28,741 bases of DNA, taken from contig CAJNOQ010001763.1 in the NCBI GenBank assembly GCA_905250885.1, positions 1-28,741 of the forward strand, written 5' to 3'. Position 1 is the stretch's first letter. Every line of letters begins with the position of its first letter. The translations under genes and the position numbers were made by a program. Source of the DNA: Didymodactylos carnosus. Its lineage: Eukaryota; Rotifera; Eurotatoria; Philodinida; Philodinidae. The notes under the pieces were generated by a model that saw only the letters and a program-made list of their open reading frames with translations, was not told the origin of the DNA and did no database searches. Below are positions 11,125 through 23,220 of this stretch, one piece after another.

Positions 11125-11730
11125 ACTAAAACTATCGAAAAACACAGTTGGTAAGTTACTTTTCATTCATTAAAGTATCTTTCTTTTGCTAAAACAGCGC
11201 TACAATCACCATTTCCATCGAATTTTTTCATAGATTATTTTAAATTATGATTCAATATCTTCATAGGCTATGTTTATTACTGACAATATTAATCATTGGT
11301 GAAAAATTGACAATATGTGGTGATTGCCATTTGGTGCTGGAGTTTATATCTCTAGACTTATTAACGGTACATTATAAACGGTGATTCATATCGATTTCAT
11401 TATTTTCAACACAGACAACGTTCGTGTAATGATCATTATTATGATCGACATTTTTTTAGATGGAGAAATTATTTTGTTCACTCTTGAATATTTTTTTGTG
11501 AAAAAATGTTGTTTTATTTCGATATTCTTGTATATTACTCTTATTATTTAATACTGAACTTGTCTGAATTGTTGACAAACGTATTCTATAATGATTTTGA
11601 TTGTTTTATTTTTTCTATTGTAACTAACAGTTAAATTTTTATTTTTGTTTTAAGTAAAATACACAAATTAAATTTAAGATATAACGTTTTGCGTTTATGG
11701 AGAGCTAAATGATTTCTATTTCTGTTTTTC

Positions 11731-11732
11731 AG
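11731..11732 (+). promoter_or_regulatory. Splice acceptor 9 nt upstream of the BRD8-like start codon
   Basis: A strong acceptor (tctgtttttcag) is followed by 9 nt and the ATG at 11742. It is either the end of a 5' UTR intron (possible donor gtaagt at 11151) or a trans-splice acceptor. Confidence 0.55.
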
Positions 11733-11741
11733 ATTAGTAAC

Positions 11742-14700
11742 ATGACGTTGTGGTCTACAAAAGAAATGATTGTTTTATTATCAAATGTACTAGAATATGG
11801 TGAATATGGTGAATATAGTTGGAAACAAATAGTTATCGATATGAGAAAAACATTTTCAACTATAACAAATCCATGTGGACGATATACAAGCAAAGTACGT
11901 ACAGTAATTTGACGAATGTGATAGAGTTAATCGAATATGTGAATTCAGAATTGTCGTCAAGAATATTTACGTATAATGGATCGTTATAAATGTGAATGGG
12001 AAAAGTATGGTAAACCAGAATTGATTCCTCAAGCATCATATGCATGGAAAAAATTAAAAGAATTTTATGAAGCAGAAATATTACAACAACTGAATGAATC
12101 AAGAAAAAAATTAACAGAATTTTGTCTAAAAATAGAAACTATCAATACTACAGCAACAACTCAATCAACAACACCGATGAGTAATAATAATCAGATTGTG
12201 GATGATCGTTTATCAATGTAAGTACTCCATGGATATAATTAACCTTTTCTTACTAAATTTTCCCATATCTCTTTTATCTAGATCATCGACGAGCAGTGAT
12301 TTGTTTTCATCACAAACAACACCGAAAAAAAACAGATTAACACATCAGATAGTATCGAGTCCAATTATACTAGTAAGTTTGTCGAATGATAAGCGAGCAC
12401 CTGCTTTTGCTTAGCACGACAAATCGAAGGAAGAGAACAAACAATTCTAATTTGATATCCACCTAAATTTTCCTCTTCATTGTATGATTTCGAAGATTGA
12501 GTATAAATGAGATGAAACGTTTCTTTAAAATAAATTGTATTTTTAGCTAGTCTACTCTGTCCAATTTTTATTTTTTATTTTGTTATAGAGAAAACCAAAT
12601 CATCCGATATCGTCATCTGATTTGTCTAATATAGCCACTATAATTGATATTGATAACAGTTCAAGACCATTAGGTATTTTGTATACGTTTTTCTTTTTCA
12701 AAATCTGCGTTTAAAATATAATGCTGTTCTTCTTTTCAAGAACCATTTGGCTCTTTTTTTGTGGACATACCACCACATACATCAGTTACAGAATCTAGTC
12801 CAATAAAAGTCAAACAACATACTGAAGAAACTGTGCAAAAGCACGATGAATTACAGTCACATACGATCATTTCAACCGCAATATCCATCACATCATCTGA
12901 ACAACCATCACAAAATTCTTCTCAATCGAATATAGTTCTAATTAAACGAGAGCAAGTATCGCCAATAATAGAAGAAAATAAAGATGAGAAACAATCAATG
13001 AATCCATTTGAAATAAATGAACCAGCAGTCATAAGTAAGAATAACAAAATATACTGAACTTTTAGGAATTATTTGATAAGTACATAAAGATAGCATCATA
13101 TTTCTCAACATCAAGATGTACAAAACTTCTACCATTAATGTATAACGTTTCTGAAAATTATGCACAGTGTTTAAGTATAAAATGCCGCCTTTGTTTTCTA
13201 GACGCGCTTCCCGTCAGTTACGAAAATCACCCTCTTCTCAAAGTAGAAGGGAAAGAAGAACAAAATCGTACAACGCTCGAACCGCTTTTACAATCTGGAA
13301 CAAAACTTCTTATCGAAGATAATTCATTTTTACAGTCAAATCAATCACCATCGAAATTATCACCCTCAAGCACTAGTCTTTCTCCAAAACGGACTCGTTC
13401 GATTTCACAATCTATGCAGTCATCTTCACCTCAAAAATTTGATCTATCTAAAAGTGAAACAAGTGCGAATATGTCCATTTGTCTTCGATCATCTACAACC
13501 ACCGTACAACAATCACAACAAGAGACAAGAACCCGAACAATTTCTTCAACAGGCAGTTCTTCAATAACCAAATTTGAAAATAATAATGACGACGATTCAC
13601 CATCATCACGTACGAGACGTTCAAGTTTTCGTCAAACATCAAAAACAGCGCCATCGATTACAAATTCAGATACGTGTATTGTTAGTTTAGATCACACAGT
13701 AGTTAATATGAATAGTGTGGAGGAGAATACAAATGCGAGTTCATCTCGATCAACGTCACGTGCTAGTTCAGAAACAAAATTAGATTTTATTCAGCCGTTA
13801 ACATCTCAAAGTGCCAATTCACAAGTATGTATCAAACATAAAACAGCCTTCATGTTCACTCATAACTATTGTAATTCTCTCTTCTTTTCTTTTTTCTTCA
13901 TAGACTTCACAAAAAAAACCACGATATTGTGTTTATTTTTCACCAAAAAACTCGTTAACAAATATTAATAAAAAATCGAAAAAAATGAATGATGATACAA
14001 ATGAAAAGGTGTGTACTTCTATGTTTAAAATATCATGGAATTTATTAATAAATTTTAAAATATATTTTAATTTCTTGTTTATTTCTTTAAGATAACTGAT
14101 ACAACACCAGACAGTAGTGAATCGAGTCGTGATACAACCATCGAAACAGTTCCACTACATTTAAAGTCAATATCCAGTGATGTAAAACCAAAAACGTCAT
14201 CAATGACATCAACTTCTATGATGACACGACGTTCATTAATACGTTCGTCGGAATCACACAATAACGATGAGACAATATCTTTCAATCTTTCAGCGTCAAT
14301 TGATGAAAAGTTCGTTTTTATATTTGATATGAAAAATGTCTAGTTTATATAGAACTGATCATTTTCATTATGTTTTAGATTCTCTGCTTTTTCCATGTTA
14401 GAACCGAAATCTTGGAAATCTTATGCAGTTGATATAATGAGATCAATTTTAAGTCAAAAGTAGATTTTATACTCAACTCTTTCTTTTTTTAAAGTCACAT
14501 ATTTCTTCATTCTAGATCTGGTTATATATTTCTTCATCCTGTCACAGATGAAATTGCTCCCAATTATCATAAACTCGTTAAAAAGTAAGATTCACGTATG
14601 CTTTTCATTTTAACTAATCATCTGCTTCTTTTGTTTTTTTTGTGTAGACCATCAGATTTAAATACAATTCGTAAACGTTTAGAATCGGGTGAAATTTCAT

Positions 14701-15341
14701 CAATTCGTGAATTTCAAGTTGACATCATGCTCATGTTTATCAATGCTATTAAATATAATCCACCTACGCATCGCGTACATCGTACAGCTAAACAAGTTTT
14801 TCATCGAATATTACCACAATTTGAAGTATTAATGATACTTTCTAATAATTTATTTCTAAATGTAATAATGTTGTACTATTGTAGACAATACCTGATGTAC
14901 ATTTCCCAAAGAGTTTCAATATGTTCGATCAACTACTACTAGGATCATCGTCAAGATCAGAAGTATATAAAGATAGTTAGTTAGAAAGAATATATGATTA
15001 TGTTACTTGTGTTTTACTGTTTAGTCGTTACAAAATGTTTTAATAAAAGAACAAAGTCGATCATCCGATCATTTGCAACAACCACCTTCGAAAAGAAGAC
15101 GCTTAAGAGTGAGTTTTTCCAGTATCCATTTCAAACGATTATGATAAATATTCCATTAGAGAACTGTAGATAGGCGTTTCTTTACTTGAAATTGAAAAAA
15201 TTATAATAATAGTTGTAAAAATTTTCGATTTTTTCATTATTCTATGATTTTTTTGGTTGCCTCTAAGTAGTGTTTAATTTAGATGTACAACAAGATGTCG
15301 TATAATTATTGACAAATTTTTCTTCCTTTATATTCTAGTGA
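11742..15341 (+). CDS. BRD8: BRD8-like protein: SANT-like domain, Ser/Thr-rich middle, bromodomain (about 776 aa)
   Basis: Likely acetyl-lysine-reading subunit of the NuA4/TIP60 histone acetyltransferase complex. Exons: 11742-11894, 11949-12217, 12282-12372, 12589-12673, 12741-13034, 13202-13824, 13904-14008, 14092-14309, 14379-14459, 14516-14584, 14648-14825, 14885-14962, 15025-15108, then a terminal exon. All junctions are GT-AG and in phase. Residues 1-60 are SANT/Myb-like (LWSTKEMIVLLSNVL, SWKQIVIDMRK, NCRQEYLRIMDRY), as in BRD8. A helical Lys/Glu-rich segment follows, then about 450 residues rich in Ser, Thr and Gln. The bromodomain (about 615-720) reads SWKSYAVDIMRSIL, FLHPVTDEIAPNYHKLVKKP, SDLNTIRKRLESG, FQVDIMLMFINAIKYN, with the acetyl-lysine-binding Asn near residue 700. 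The order LxPVTDDIAPxYH and DIMLMFxNA is characteristic of BRD8. The last residues are KRRRLR. The terminal exon is uncertain: acceptor at 15338 gives an immediate TGA (15339-15341), while acceptor at 15159 adds RTVDRRFFT and stops at 15189. The low-complexity middle is the least certain part. Confidence 0.88.
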
Positions 15342-15488
15342 AATCAAATGGATTCTTATTAGTCGTGTAAATTAAATTACTACCTGGTTTCTTCGACAAT
15401 TTATCGTATTTTTGAAAATATCTTGAATTATTTTTTTTTCTTTTGTTTTGTTTCATAGTCACTGATAGTCACCCGTTTTTTCTTTGTA

Positions 15489-15494
15489 AATAAA
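15489..15494 (+). terminator. Polyadenylation signal AATAAA after the BRD8-like gene
   Basis: AATAAA about 150 nt beyond the BRD8-like stop, in T-rich sequence between two convergent genes. Confidence 0.5.
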
Positions 15495-15911
15495 CTGATG
15501 TGAAGCTGAGACGTTACTTTTATTTTACATCAATAAGGAATTTTGTATTATTTCATATATCAAATATTTGCAAGAAGCAAGCATCTTCTAACTGATCAAC
15601 AAACTTTTTTTACCGTAACCATTTTGTATAATTCAATGAAAGATTATCCTGATATAAATTACTTTAATATGATTAAGATCTTCAGTTTTCTTTTTGTCTT
15701 TGACAATTCTGTTTTGTTACTGATTTTTTCTGATACTATGTATTATTTTGATAAGAAACAGTAAAAAGAAAACGCCCTTTAAATTGAGATATATTCGTAC
15801 ACTGACTTGTTTGTTAATATATAAAAAAAAAATGATGAGAATAATAACGTAAATGATACTAAAAATCCGTCAAAAATAAAATAAAATAAATGAATGATCT
15901 ATCACAGTCAC

Positions 15912-16485
15912 TTATTTATTTTTCCATGGAAAATTTTCTCCTTCTTTATCTTCAAATTCTAATTTACTTCGTGCATCCTCGCATATAATATCACCAGAAT
16001 CACCATCTAATAAAATCAATGTTGGTATACCTTGAACTTGGTATTTTTGAGCTAATTCTTGTTTTTTGTCTCGTTCAGAATAGGGTAAAGCAAGCCATGG
16101 TTGTTCACCATAATAACTTTGAAAACTTTTCTCGTCACGATCCGAACTAACAAAAATAATTTCTAATTTTTTATCACTCGAATGTTTTTTGTAAAATTCG
16201 GCTAGGATAGGAGTGAACCCTGTAAAAATTGAGAAAAAATAATCCAATACAAATATTTCTGTTTTAATTCACAAATCTTACCTCGACATGGTGGACACCT
16301 AATAGAAAGAAGAAAAAAAGCAATGTGATTAATGAGTAAGCATTAAACACGCCTTTTTTATTCCTTTACCAGTGAGCGCTAAAATAAATTCCAACAACTT
16401 TTCCAGAAGATTTTTCTGCAATATTCACTTTATTTCCTGCTTTATCAACAATATCATTACCCACGATTTTTGCGACACCAGCCAT
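15912..16485 (-). CDS. Tryparedoxin/nucleoredoxin-like thioredoxin-fold protein, 3 exons, 146 aa
   Basis: Thiol-disulfide oxidoreductase of the thioredoxin superfamily. Exons on -: 16485-16370, 16298-16282 and 16219-15912, giving 146 aa, the usual length of tryparedoxin. The second exon is only 17 nt and encodes most of the active site. The assembled site is W39-C40-P41-P42-C43-R44-G45-F46-T47-P48, the tryparedoxin/nucleoredoxin signature rather than the WCGPC of classical thioredoxin. Further family marks: YFSAHW before the site, LAEFYKKH, IIFVSSDRDEKSF, PWLALPY (85-91) and the cis-proline loop GIPTLILLD (Pro110). There is no signal peptide or membrane segment, so it is probably cytosolic or nuclear. 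All cysteines needed for catalysis are present. It converges with the BRD8-like gene (570 bp apart). Whether it is closer to tryparedoxin or a short nucleoredoxin cannot be settled by eye, so no symbol is given. Confidence 0.93.
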
Positions 16486-16618
16486 TTATTTTGTTTAACA
16501 GTGAAGTAAAAAGTAGAGCGTTTATCTATCTAGAATGAAGAATAAGCAATTATTTGATTTGTTTAGAGGTTATAAGTTAAAACCCTATCTATATGACAAT
16601 AAGAGTATGTTTGTTCTT

Positions 16619-16632
16619 GTGTGTGTGTGTGT
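16619..16632. repeat. (GT)7 microsatellite
   Basis: Short GT run upstream of the thioredoxin-like gene. Confidence 0.9.
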
Positions 16633-17082
16633 AATCACTTCTCAAAGTAATTTTGCCTATTCAGAAAAATGAGAAAATGATCAATGGAGGGTATATACAC
16701 AAACACACAAGAGGAGGAAATAAATATTTTTTGACGAAAGAAAGAAATAGAGCTTTTTTTTTCTCATCCTTCCTTATAATACACGAAACAGTCAGTTAAA
16801 CTACGCCATTTGGACTTTGTCTGCTGTCTGTAATAAGAGTATTTTTGATGAAAGAACAAAAGACTTGCATTAACACAATAACAATTATAAAGAAAAATTG
16901 TTATTAGTCCATAGAAAACTATACTATGACTTTCTTGACCTCGACCAGTAGGTAGGATTGATAATATAACGTAAAACTATAAAAAATTGGTCGAATGCTC
17001 GATTTAAAATAATTCGAAATTCATTTCATAATTCGAAATAAAATTTATGAAAGAATCTAACGATAAAAGCTATTACAAATAT
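16633..17082. other. Gene-free upstream region of the thioredoxin-like gene
   Basis: Stops are frequent in all frames. No exon, RNA gene or clear promoter motif was recognised. Confidence 0.4.
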
Positions 17083-17585
17083 TCTCCGCTTTTTTGATGA
17101 AATACAGTTTTATAGGTAATTTGTTGTGCTATCTCCGTTATTTTCTATGTTAGGCCACATCCTCTGTCATACTTTATCGCTAAACTCTTTCTAAAAACCT
17201 AAAATCAACTTTCCAGAAAACTGATTTTGAAAGTACTAGTTCAAAGAGAATGTCAGAATATATACGTTCGTTAAGAAACAAACAAATGTTTGCAGAGTTA
17301 TTAAATCTCTTATTCGAAGATTGTCTATAATGTAAGTATTTCAGCTGATTTTTCGAAAGTTAAAGTTTAGTAACATTGTAAAAACTTGTTTCTTTTCTCA
17401 CGGACGTATATATTCTGACAGTCTCTTTGAACTGGTACTTTCAAAGTCAGATTTTTCTGGAAAGTCGATTTTAGGTTTCTAAAGAGTTTAAAGATAAAGT
17501 ACGGCAGAGCATATGACTCGACATAGTAGATATCGGAATTAGCACGACAAATTATCTATAAAAACTGCATTTCAAACGCGGAGAG
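17083..17585. mobile_element. Fold-back (MITE-like) element, arms about 17083-17280 and 17389-17585
   Basis: The right arm, reverse-complemented, repeats the left arm over about 195 bp with scattered mismatches. Shared blocks include ataggtaatttgt/atagataatttgt, actttatc, aaactcttt, cctaaaatc, actttccagaaaa, ttcaaagaga and tgtcagaatatatacgt. The outer ends carry ctccgc / gcggag. The loop is about 105 bp, too short for any transposase. This is a non-autonomous element able to form a long hairpin. Confidence 0.8.
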
Positions 17586-18580
17586 CACTTATGAAGCCTT
17601 CTGCATAAGAATATTAAACACATACTTCTGTTATTTTGCCTCCGTTAACGAAATCAAACATAAAATATCGATGTTACAAAATAGCGATGATACAAATTTC
17701 TTTTAATCACTTGAGCTACCTTATATCTTTTTTACCTGTAGTGTTAACAATGGGGAGAAAAAATAAAAATAATATTTTTTAATAATTTTTTAATATTTAA
17801 GATGTTTACGTTAAGTCATATTTTGATAAATGTATTCTCTCTGTCACCTGTACACCCCTTCTCACAAAAAAGAAATGGCAATTAATTGAAAAGTTTTCCC
17901 TTTTGTACTTTCTCACTCGCTAATTTTTCAAAATATTTTTTTTTCTCTTACCTGGAAAAAAAATAATATTTTGCTCCTTAGAAACGATAATAATAAGTGT
18001 TTTGTGAACTTCTCCCGTATACACAGCAGAAATTGAGAAATGGAAGTTTATACTTAAAATCGATAGTTTCTTTTGGATAAATTTTTACACTACACTCCTC
18101 TTCACGGACGAACAGTATGGATACTAATCTCTAAATATTTGAAGAGGTAGTAACCACTTGAAGATTGGTAATAGAAAGAGTCATTATCTGAATAGTTATG
18201 GTTACAAAATGTCAGATTTTATTTAGAGAACTCAAATTGTCAACGAAATTTCACGTTTCTAGTCCCACATGAAACTTTTCTGATAAGATTTTGGAAAAAA
18301 AATTCAATCGTAACAAATCAGAGATTTTTTTTACAAACATTTATTTATTTTGAAATACAGTCGTTTGTTACATTCATATAGATTATCCGTTCTTTTTCAT
18401 AGTTTTTGTGCTAGAAAACTATTCAAACAACTTTTTAATCATCTTTAATCATTAAAAAAAGATTTGTTGTCTTATAATACGCACACTATATACTTTAAAG
18501 TTATATAAACTTCAGAAACTGCATACTATTTTCAATTATATTTAAAAAATCAGAATAAATGCAAAGAGAGTGAAAAGTCA
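17586..18580. other. Gene-free stretch
   Basis: Very AT-rich with poly-A/T runs. I found no gene, RNA gene or repeat boundary. Confidence 0.4.
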
Positions 18581-18661
18581 TTTAACCTTTAAAAATTGGA
18601 CTGTACGTTTGCGTACCAGAGTAAAGAAAAGTAAAAAATATTCCAATTTTTAAAGGTTAAA
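18581..18661. repeat. Perfect 20-bp inverted repeat (hairpin, 41-nt loop)
   Basis: tttaacctttaaaaattgga at 18581-18600 returns as its exact reverse complement at 18642-18661. It could be the paired ends of a very short MITE or a cruciform-forming hairpin. Perfect pairing over 20 bp is unlikely by chance, though the A/T-rich content lowers that weight. Confidence 0.75.
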
Positions 18662-21600
18662 TCAAGTATAATTTTCTCGATAATGAAGTATAGTAGTTTT
18701 TCTGGCTGCGATGAGAGATGAAAATGTATTTAATTTCACCAGAATACAAAATTTATAGCACTTTTAATTGAATTAGAATTAGAAAATGAAATAATACGAA
18801 CATATGTTTTCAGACGAGAACAACTAACAAATCGACTTAAAAAAATTGTATTTTCATATCTTTAACATACCTCTCAAATATATATATAACTCGAAGTGTA
18901 GTCAGTTCAAGAATACGACTTTTGATATTTATATTACTTGAAAGAATGAATCAGTATAAAAGATTGCGATTGAATCAGAAAAAACTTTTACCATATAAGG
19001 TTGAGAAAAGTGAATAGAGAAAAAAACACATTACTATTTTTTTCTTCTGTTCTACCTGTCAAATTTATATAAGTAAAATTGCTTAGTAATCATCTACATT
19101 TTCACTCTTTTTCTCTTTTATTTTTTCTCTGACATGAATACATGTGTGTGCACCTTATACGTGTATTTAAATCGTTTTGTACATAAAATTATTTGAAAAA
19201 AGAGTAATTGACTGCTAATAAATATAGTCACAGAATCACAATATATGCTTACTATTAAAATTGTTTTGCGTTTTACAAAAGTTGTGTACTACTTTATAAG
19301 GAATCAGATCGATCAAAATCAAAAATGGATATTAAAATTATTCATCATTAATAAAAAAAATTCATGTCTCTGAATAGTTTGAGTTTCAAAAAGTGTCCGT
19401 TGATTTTTCATATTTGTTAATTCGAAAAGTATCTGTCGAATAAACTTATGAAGTAATGAGAAATTCAATAATTTTTCATTGTAAAGTCTATATATTTGTA
19501 AGAGCGAACTATGACTACAATAAAAGCTAAATTAACAAATACATATTTATTTTGTGACATTTGAAAGACATGATATTGTCTATCACTCAATATCTCAACA
19601 TAGAAAATATTAAATTTTACTATCGCAGGTTATCAGCTAAGAACCAGCCATCTTTGCATGCGTATTCAGTGTGGGTATACTTGCATTATCTACAGATCTT
19701 ATCTATTATTGCTGCATAACAGATTCTAATTATGATGTTATGCTTATGGTAATACGATGCTACGAATATATACAGACTGATGTTTTCATTCTTAGTTTTG
19801 GTATTCGACAGATATTCAACTTATTCAAAACATTTATCACTATTTCATTGGACCTGTAATTTCTTTTTTACTTCAAAAATTTAACTTTGAATCATGCCTG
19901 TAAAAATATCTTTGGATAAATTCTTTCAGATTTTCTTTTAACAATTGAATTGTCTCATTGAAATGTCTCAGATAAACATCTTCGTTTAAGTAATCTCTTA
20001 TCATCATCATGCTAAAACACAAGTGTTATGATCTCTACTAAGTCTTGTCTAATTATCACACAAGAATCGAATAATTTTGGAAAACTATCATCCAATTAAG
20101 GATACTGAATCCAAAGTTTGTTTGTTTATTATACGGCTTACCTTGCATAATTGCATTCACAAAACTATTTAATCATTTACACGTAGACTACACTTTTCTC
20201 TTCAAAAGTTTAAACTTTAATTTGTATAAGCATAAATTACCCAAATGGAGATCGGAATGACTATAGCAATCATCTCACCAATCACCATTATATCGAAATA
20301 AATGTTGATATTTCATGTAGATTTTTCCTTACTTATTCCATTTAGGTATTGTTATACTTTCGCTGAACTTTTACCTTATCATTTAGTATTATCGAAAATA
20401 GCGTTGGAATATCCCATCCGATCACTTCCTTCAATTCTCACTTTAGTGGTTATTTCGACAAACAAGAGAGTACATTCAACTATAATGAATTCGCATAGTC
20501 ATCACAAAGCTTGTAAGCAGCCAATATTAACAACAAGACATTCACTAATTATTCACGAACAAAGACATTTTCAACTACGAACTGCCCATTGGCGTTGTTT
20601 CAGTACGATGTAGAATTTTTCAGCATTCTAATCATCCGCTCTGTCGATTCAAGTCATAGATTAAAGGATGCATACGTTGTGCCACTGGTGCCATAGTCGA
20701 TCAAACGTAGAGTCGGACATCAAATCTACCCTACATACAGACAAACAGTAGTTTTCTCGTGTTATATATTCTTTTTGTATTGTTCCAGTGTTAATAAATG
20801 CTCAAGCCACTAATGAATATCTTAGTCACATGTTTTGATAATCATGAACTGCTATATTACACGCAACGCAGAAGACAAAAAAATTCAATTTTTTGTATAT
20901 CAAAAGATAATACAAGTAGAAGGAATGAATAGTTGTTTAATTTAGTTTTTATGCAATTTAGATATCCAATATCTAAATGCTAAATTTTTGACATTAGCAT
21001 TGATCCTGTTTGATAGCCAATGTCTTCTAATAGTGTTCCGAATAGAACTGCTTACATATCACTATAATTTTTCTGCTTGTTTCATAAATAAATACAGTCG
21101 CAAATTTATCAGCTATATGTATATTCGAGATTTAAGTTAGTGTCTCGTTTTGTCTCATCAAATAATTTAGAAAACTCATTTTGGTTTGATCTTCAAAATT
21201 TCGCAAGACGAGATCGTTTCGCCCACCTGTACTGCATCAGATAACTCGGAAGTTTCTGCACCTGTATACGAGACGTTTTACAACACACCTATGCTGACAT
21301 TGTTTCGTTTTTTAAAACATTAAAAAATTTGTTTTTTTCTCATTGTTATCAAAAACTTAGATTAATACTGATGAAAAAATACACACTAATAAAAATGATT
21401 GGAGAGGGAAATAACACAAATTAATAATAATTAGAGACGGAAATCAAAATACAAAAGACGATATGGAGAAATATTTATGTAAATTTCGTTGAAGTTGTCT
21501 GTTAGATTCAATAAAATATCAAGCGGATTTACTTTACTCCAAATCTAGTTTAGATTTCTATTGCTCTTGTTTCAGGTAAACACTACCAACTTTACTTGAG

Positions 21601-22224
21601 AGTGATGATTATCTTACCACTGACAACGATAATGCTATTATTATTGATTCTCTATTTGACAATCATTTGTTGAGGATCCTGTAGCAAAATTGGTATTTTT
21701 CATCCGTTGTCCTCAGTTAGAAGAAAGAGAGGGGATGACAAAAAGTCTCAATAATTTTAAAAAAGTTGTTTAAACACCTTGGGGACGCGTTAGCTATTCT
21801 TTTTCGAGAACTTTATATAAAAGAAAATCTCCTTCTCGATATGGGTGTTCATATCAGAAACTTGTCAACTATATGGAAGATATTAGACTATCGAAACTGA
21901 CACCCGTTAGCGCCCTATAACTGCAAGGTGGGGTATTCTTTGTTCTTCCTCTACTCCTTCCAGCATACTTTTTCATCAGTGTCGCTGACCGGTATAGAAA
22001 GAGATGAAAGGGCTTGATAATAATCGCCCAGCAACCAACACGTTTGTGCTCGTAATGGTACGAAGTCCGAAATTCTGTCGATGAAATACTTTTCATCTAA
22101 AAATAACACATGAGATGTAGGCACGCGTCGAACAGAAAATATGATCAAATATAATGCAGTTAACCTCATTGCTTCAGTCAATGCAGAGAAATATTCGGTT
22201 TATGTAAATCTCTATACATTCAAC
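18662..22224. other. Long gene-free stretch with only doubtful open frames
   Basis: No splice-supported gene was found in 3.5 kb. Open frames at 19671-19859 and 20302-20613 (+) have no recognised motif. Between about 21780 and 22190 the base composition is less AT-rich. Two overlapping minus-strand frames there (22181-21951, with LRAQTCWLLGDYYQALSSL; 22096-21869, with SYRALTGVSFDSL) might be a decayed coding segment with a frameshift, but no family could be named. Confidence 0.35.
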
Positions 22225-23034
22225 CAATTTTTCAAGAGAAATAGGTGAATTTTACATTCTGCGACAGTTGTGCGAACAATTCTCCATTCAACCATATAAA
22301 TGTTTTTCACAAATAGTTTCGTGTGACTTCATTACATTGTCAAAAAAAAGTGACATACTCAACTATTTTGTGTTTTTGCATGTTTACAAATGTCAGTTCA
22401 GCTAGCTTTTGTTCGCAATTACGACAGCTCTATTCAAATACATGGTGTTTTCACCTATCGTCAGAAGAAAGTTGTGACGGCTATCCGAAGTACAAAATCT
22501 CTAGAGGGTCTTGTAACAAAAAAATGTTCTTCTGATTCAGGCCTACATGTTCATATAGTTGCTCATGTCGTCAAAGTCGAAAAGAAATGGCTGATTAATC
22601 GCAATTTTTAAGCAGAATTTTTTGCTGATTCATCACGATCTTGATATATCTCGATTAAGCGCGATTTTTGCTAAAATCGTGCATTTTGTAGAAAATCGAC
22701 AACTGCTTACAATTTTAGTACAAATCGTGCTTAATCGAGATATATCGACGATGTTTCCTCAAGAGCGCGATGAATCAGCAGCGTAAAAATTGCGATTAAT
22801 CAGCCATTTCTTTTCGACTTTGACGACATGGTCGGAGCTTAAACGATGAGCTTTTCTAGCTAAAAAATCTTCTGTACTTTTCTGACAATAGAAGAAAACA
22901 CCGTGTATTTGAATGGAGCTGCCGTACTTGTGAATAAAAGGTAGCTGAACTACTACACAAACTGGAAATGTTCAAGTGCTTGGATCGTCTGCTATATTGC
23001 AGAATGTAAAATTCTCGTTTATCCCTTGAAAATT
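22225..23034. mobile_element. Near-complete palindromic fold-back element of about 0.8 kb
   Basis: Left arm about 22225-22690, right arm about 22697-23034, meeting with almost no loop. Paired blocks: caatttttcaag / cttgaaaattg at the outer ends, ttttacattctgc / gcagaatgtaaaa, gttcagctag / tagctgaac, ctattcaaatacatggtgtttt / its complement at 22891-22912, then gtcgtcaaagtcgaaaagaa, atggctgattaatcgcaatt and gatatatctcgattaag near the centre. The inner part is nearly identical; the outer part is more diverged and the left arm has an extra block around 22275-22360. Open frames inside are palindrome products. Confidence 0.8.
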
Positions 23035-23220
23035 GACTAAACAAAGATTTGCCGAAAACAAAAATTTTTATGCAATAATAACACTAGCTCTAGTTAACTG
23101 GCGTATATCTAAAAAATGTCTCTAAAATGGTTGAAGCATATAACCAGCAACAGTTGGATCTAGTAGATCAAATGCCAATTGAATTTCATCTACAGTGTGG
23201 CTTTGTCTGATAATACCACA

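Noticed and set aside
13138..13201. Extending the BRD8-like exon to the ATG at 13138
   Set aside because: The segment precedes a clear ttgttttctag acceptor and the upstream exons join in phase at 13202, so these bases are intronic.
20302..20613. 103-codon plus-strand frame as a gene
   Set aside because: No family resemblance, no convincing exon signals and no neighbours; left as unassigned.
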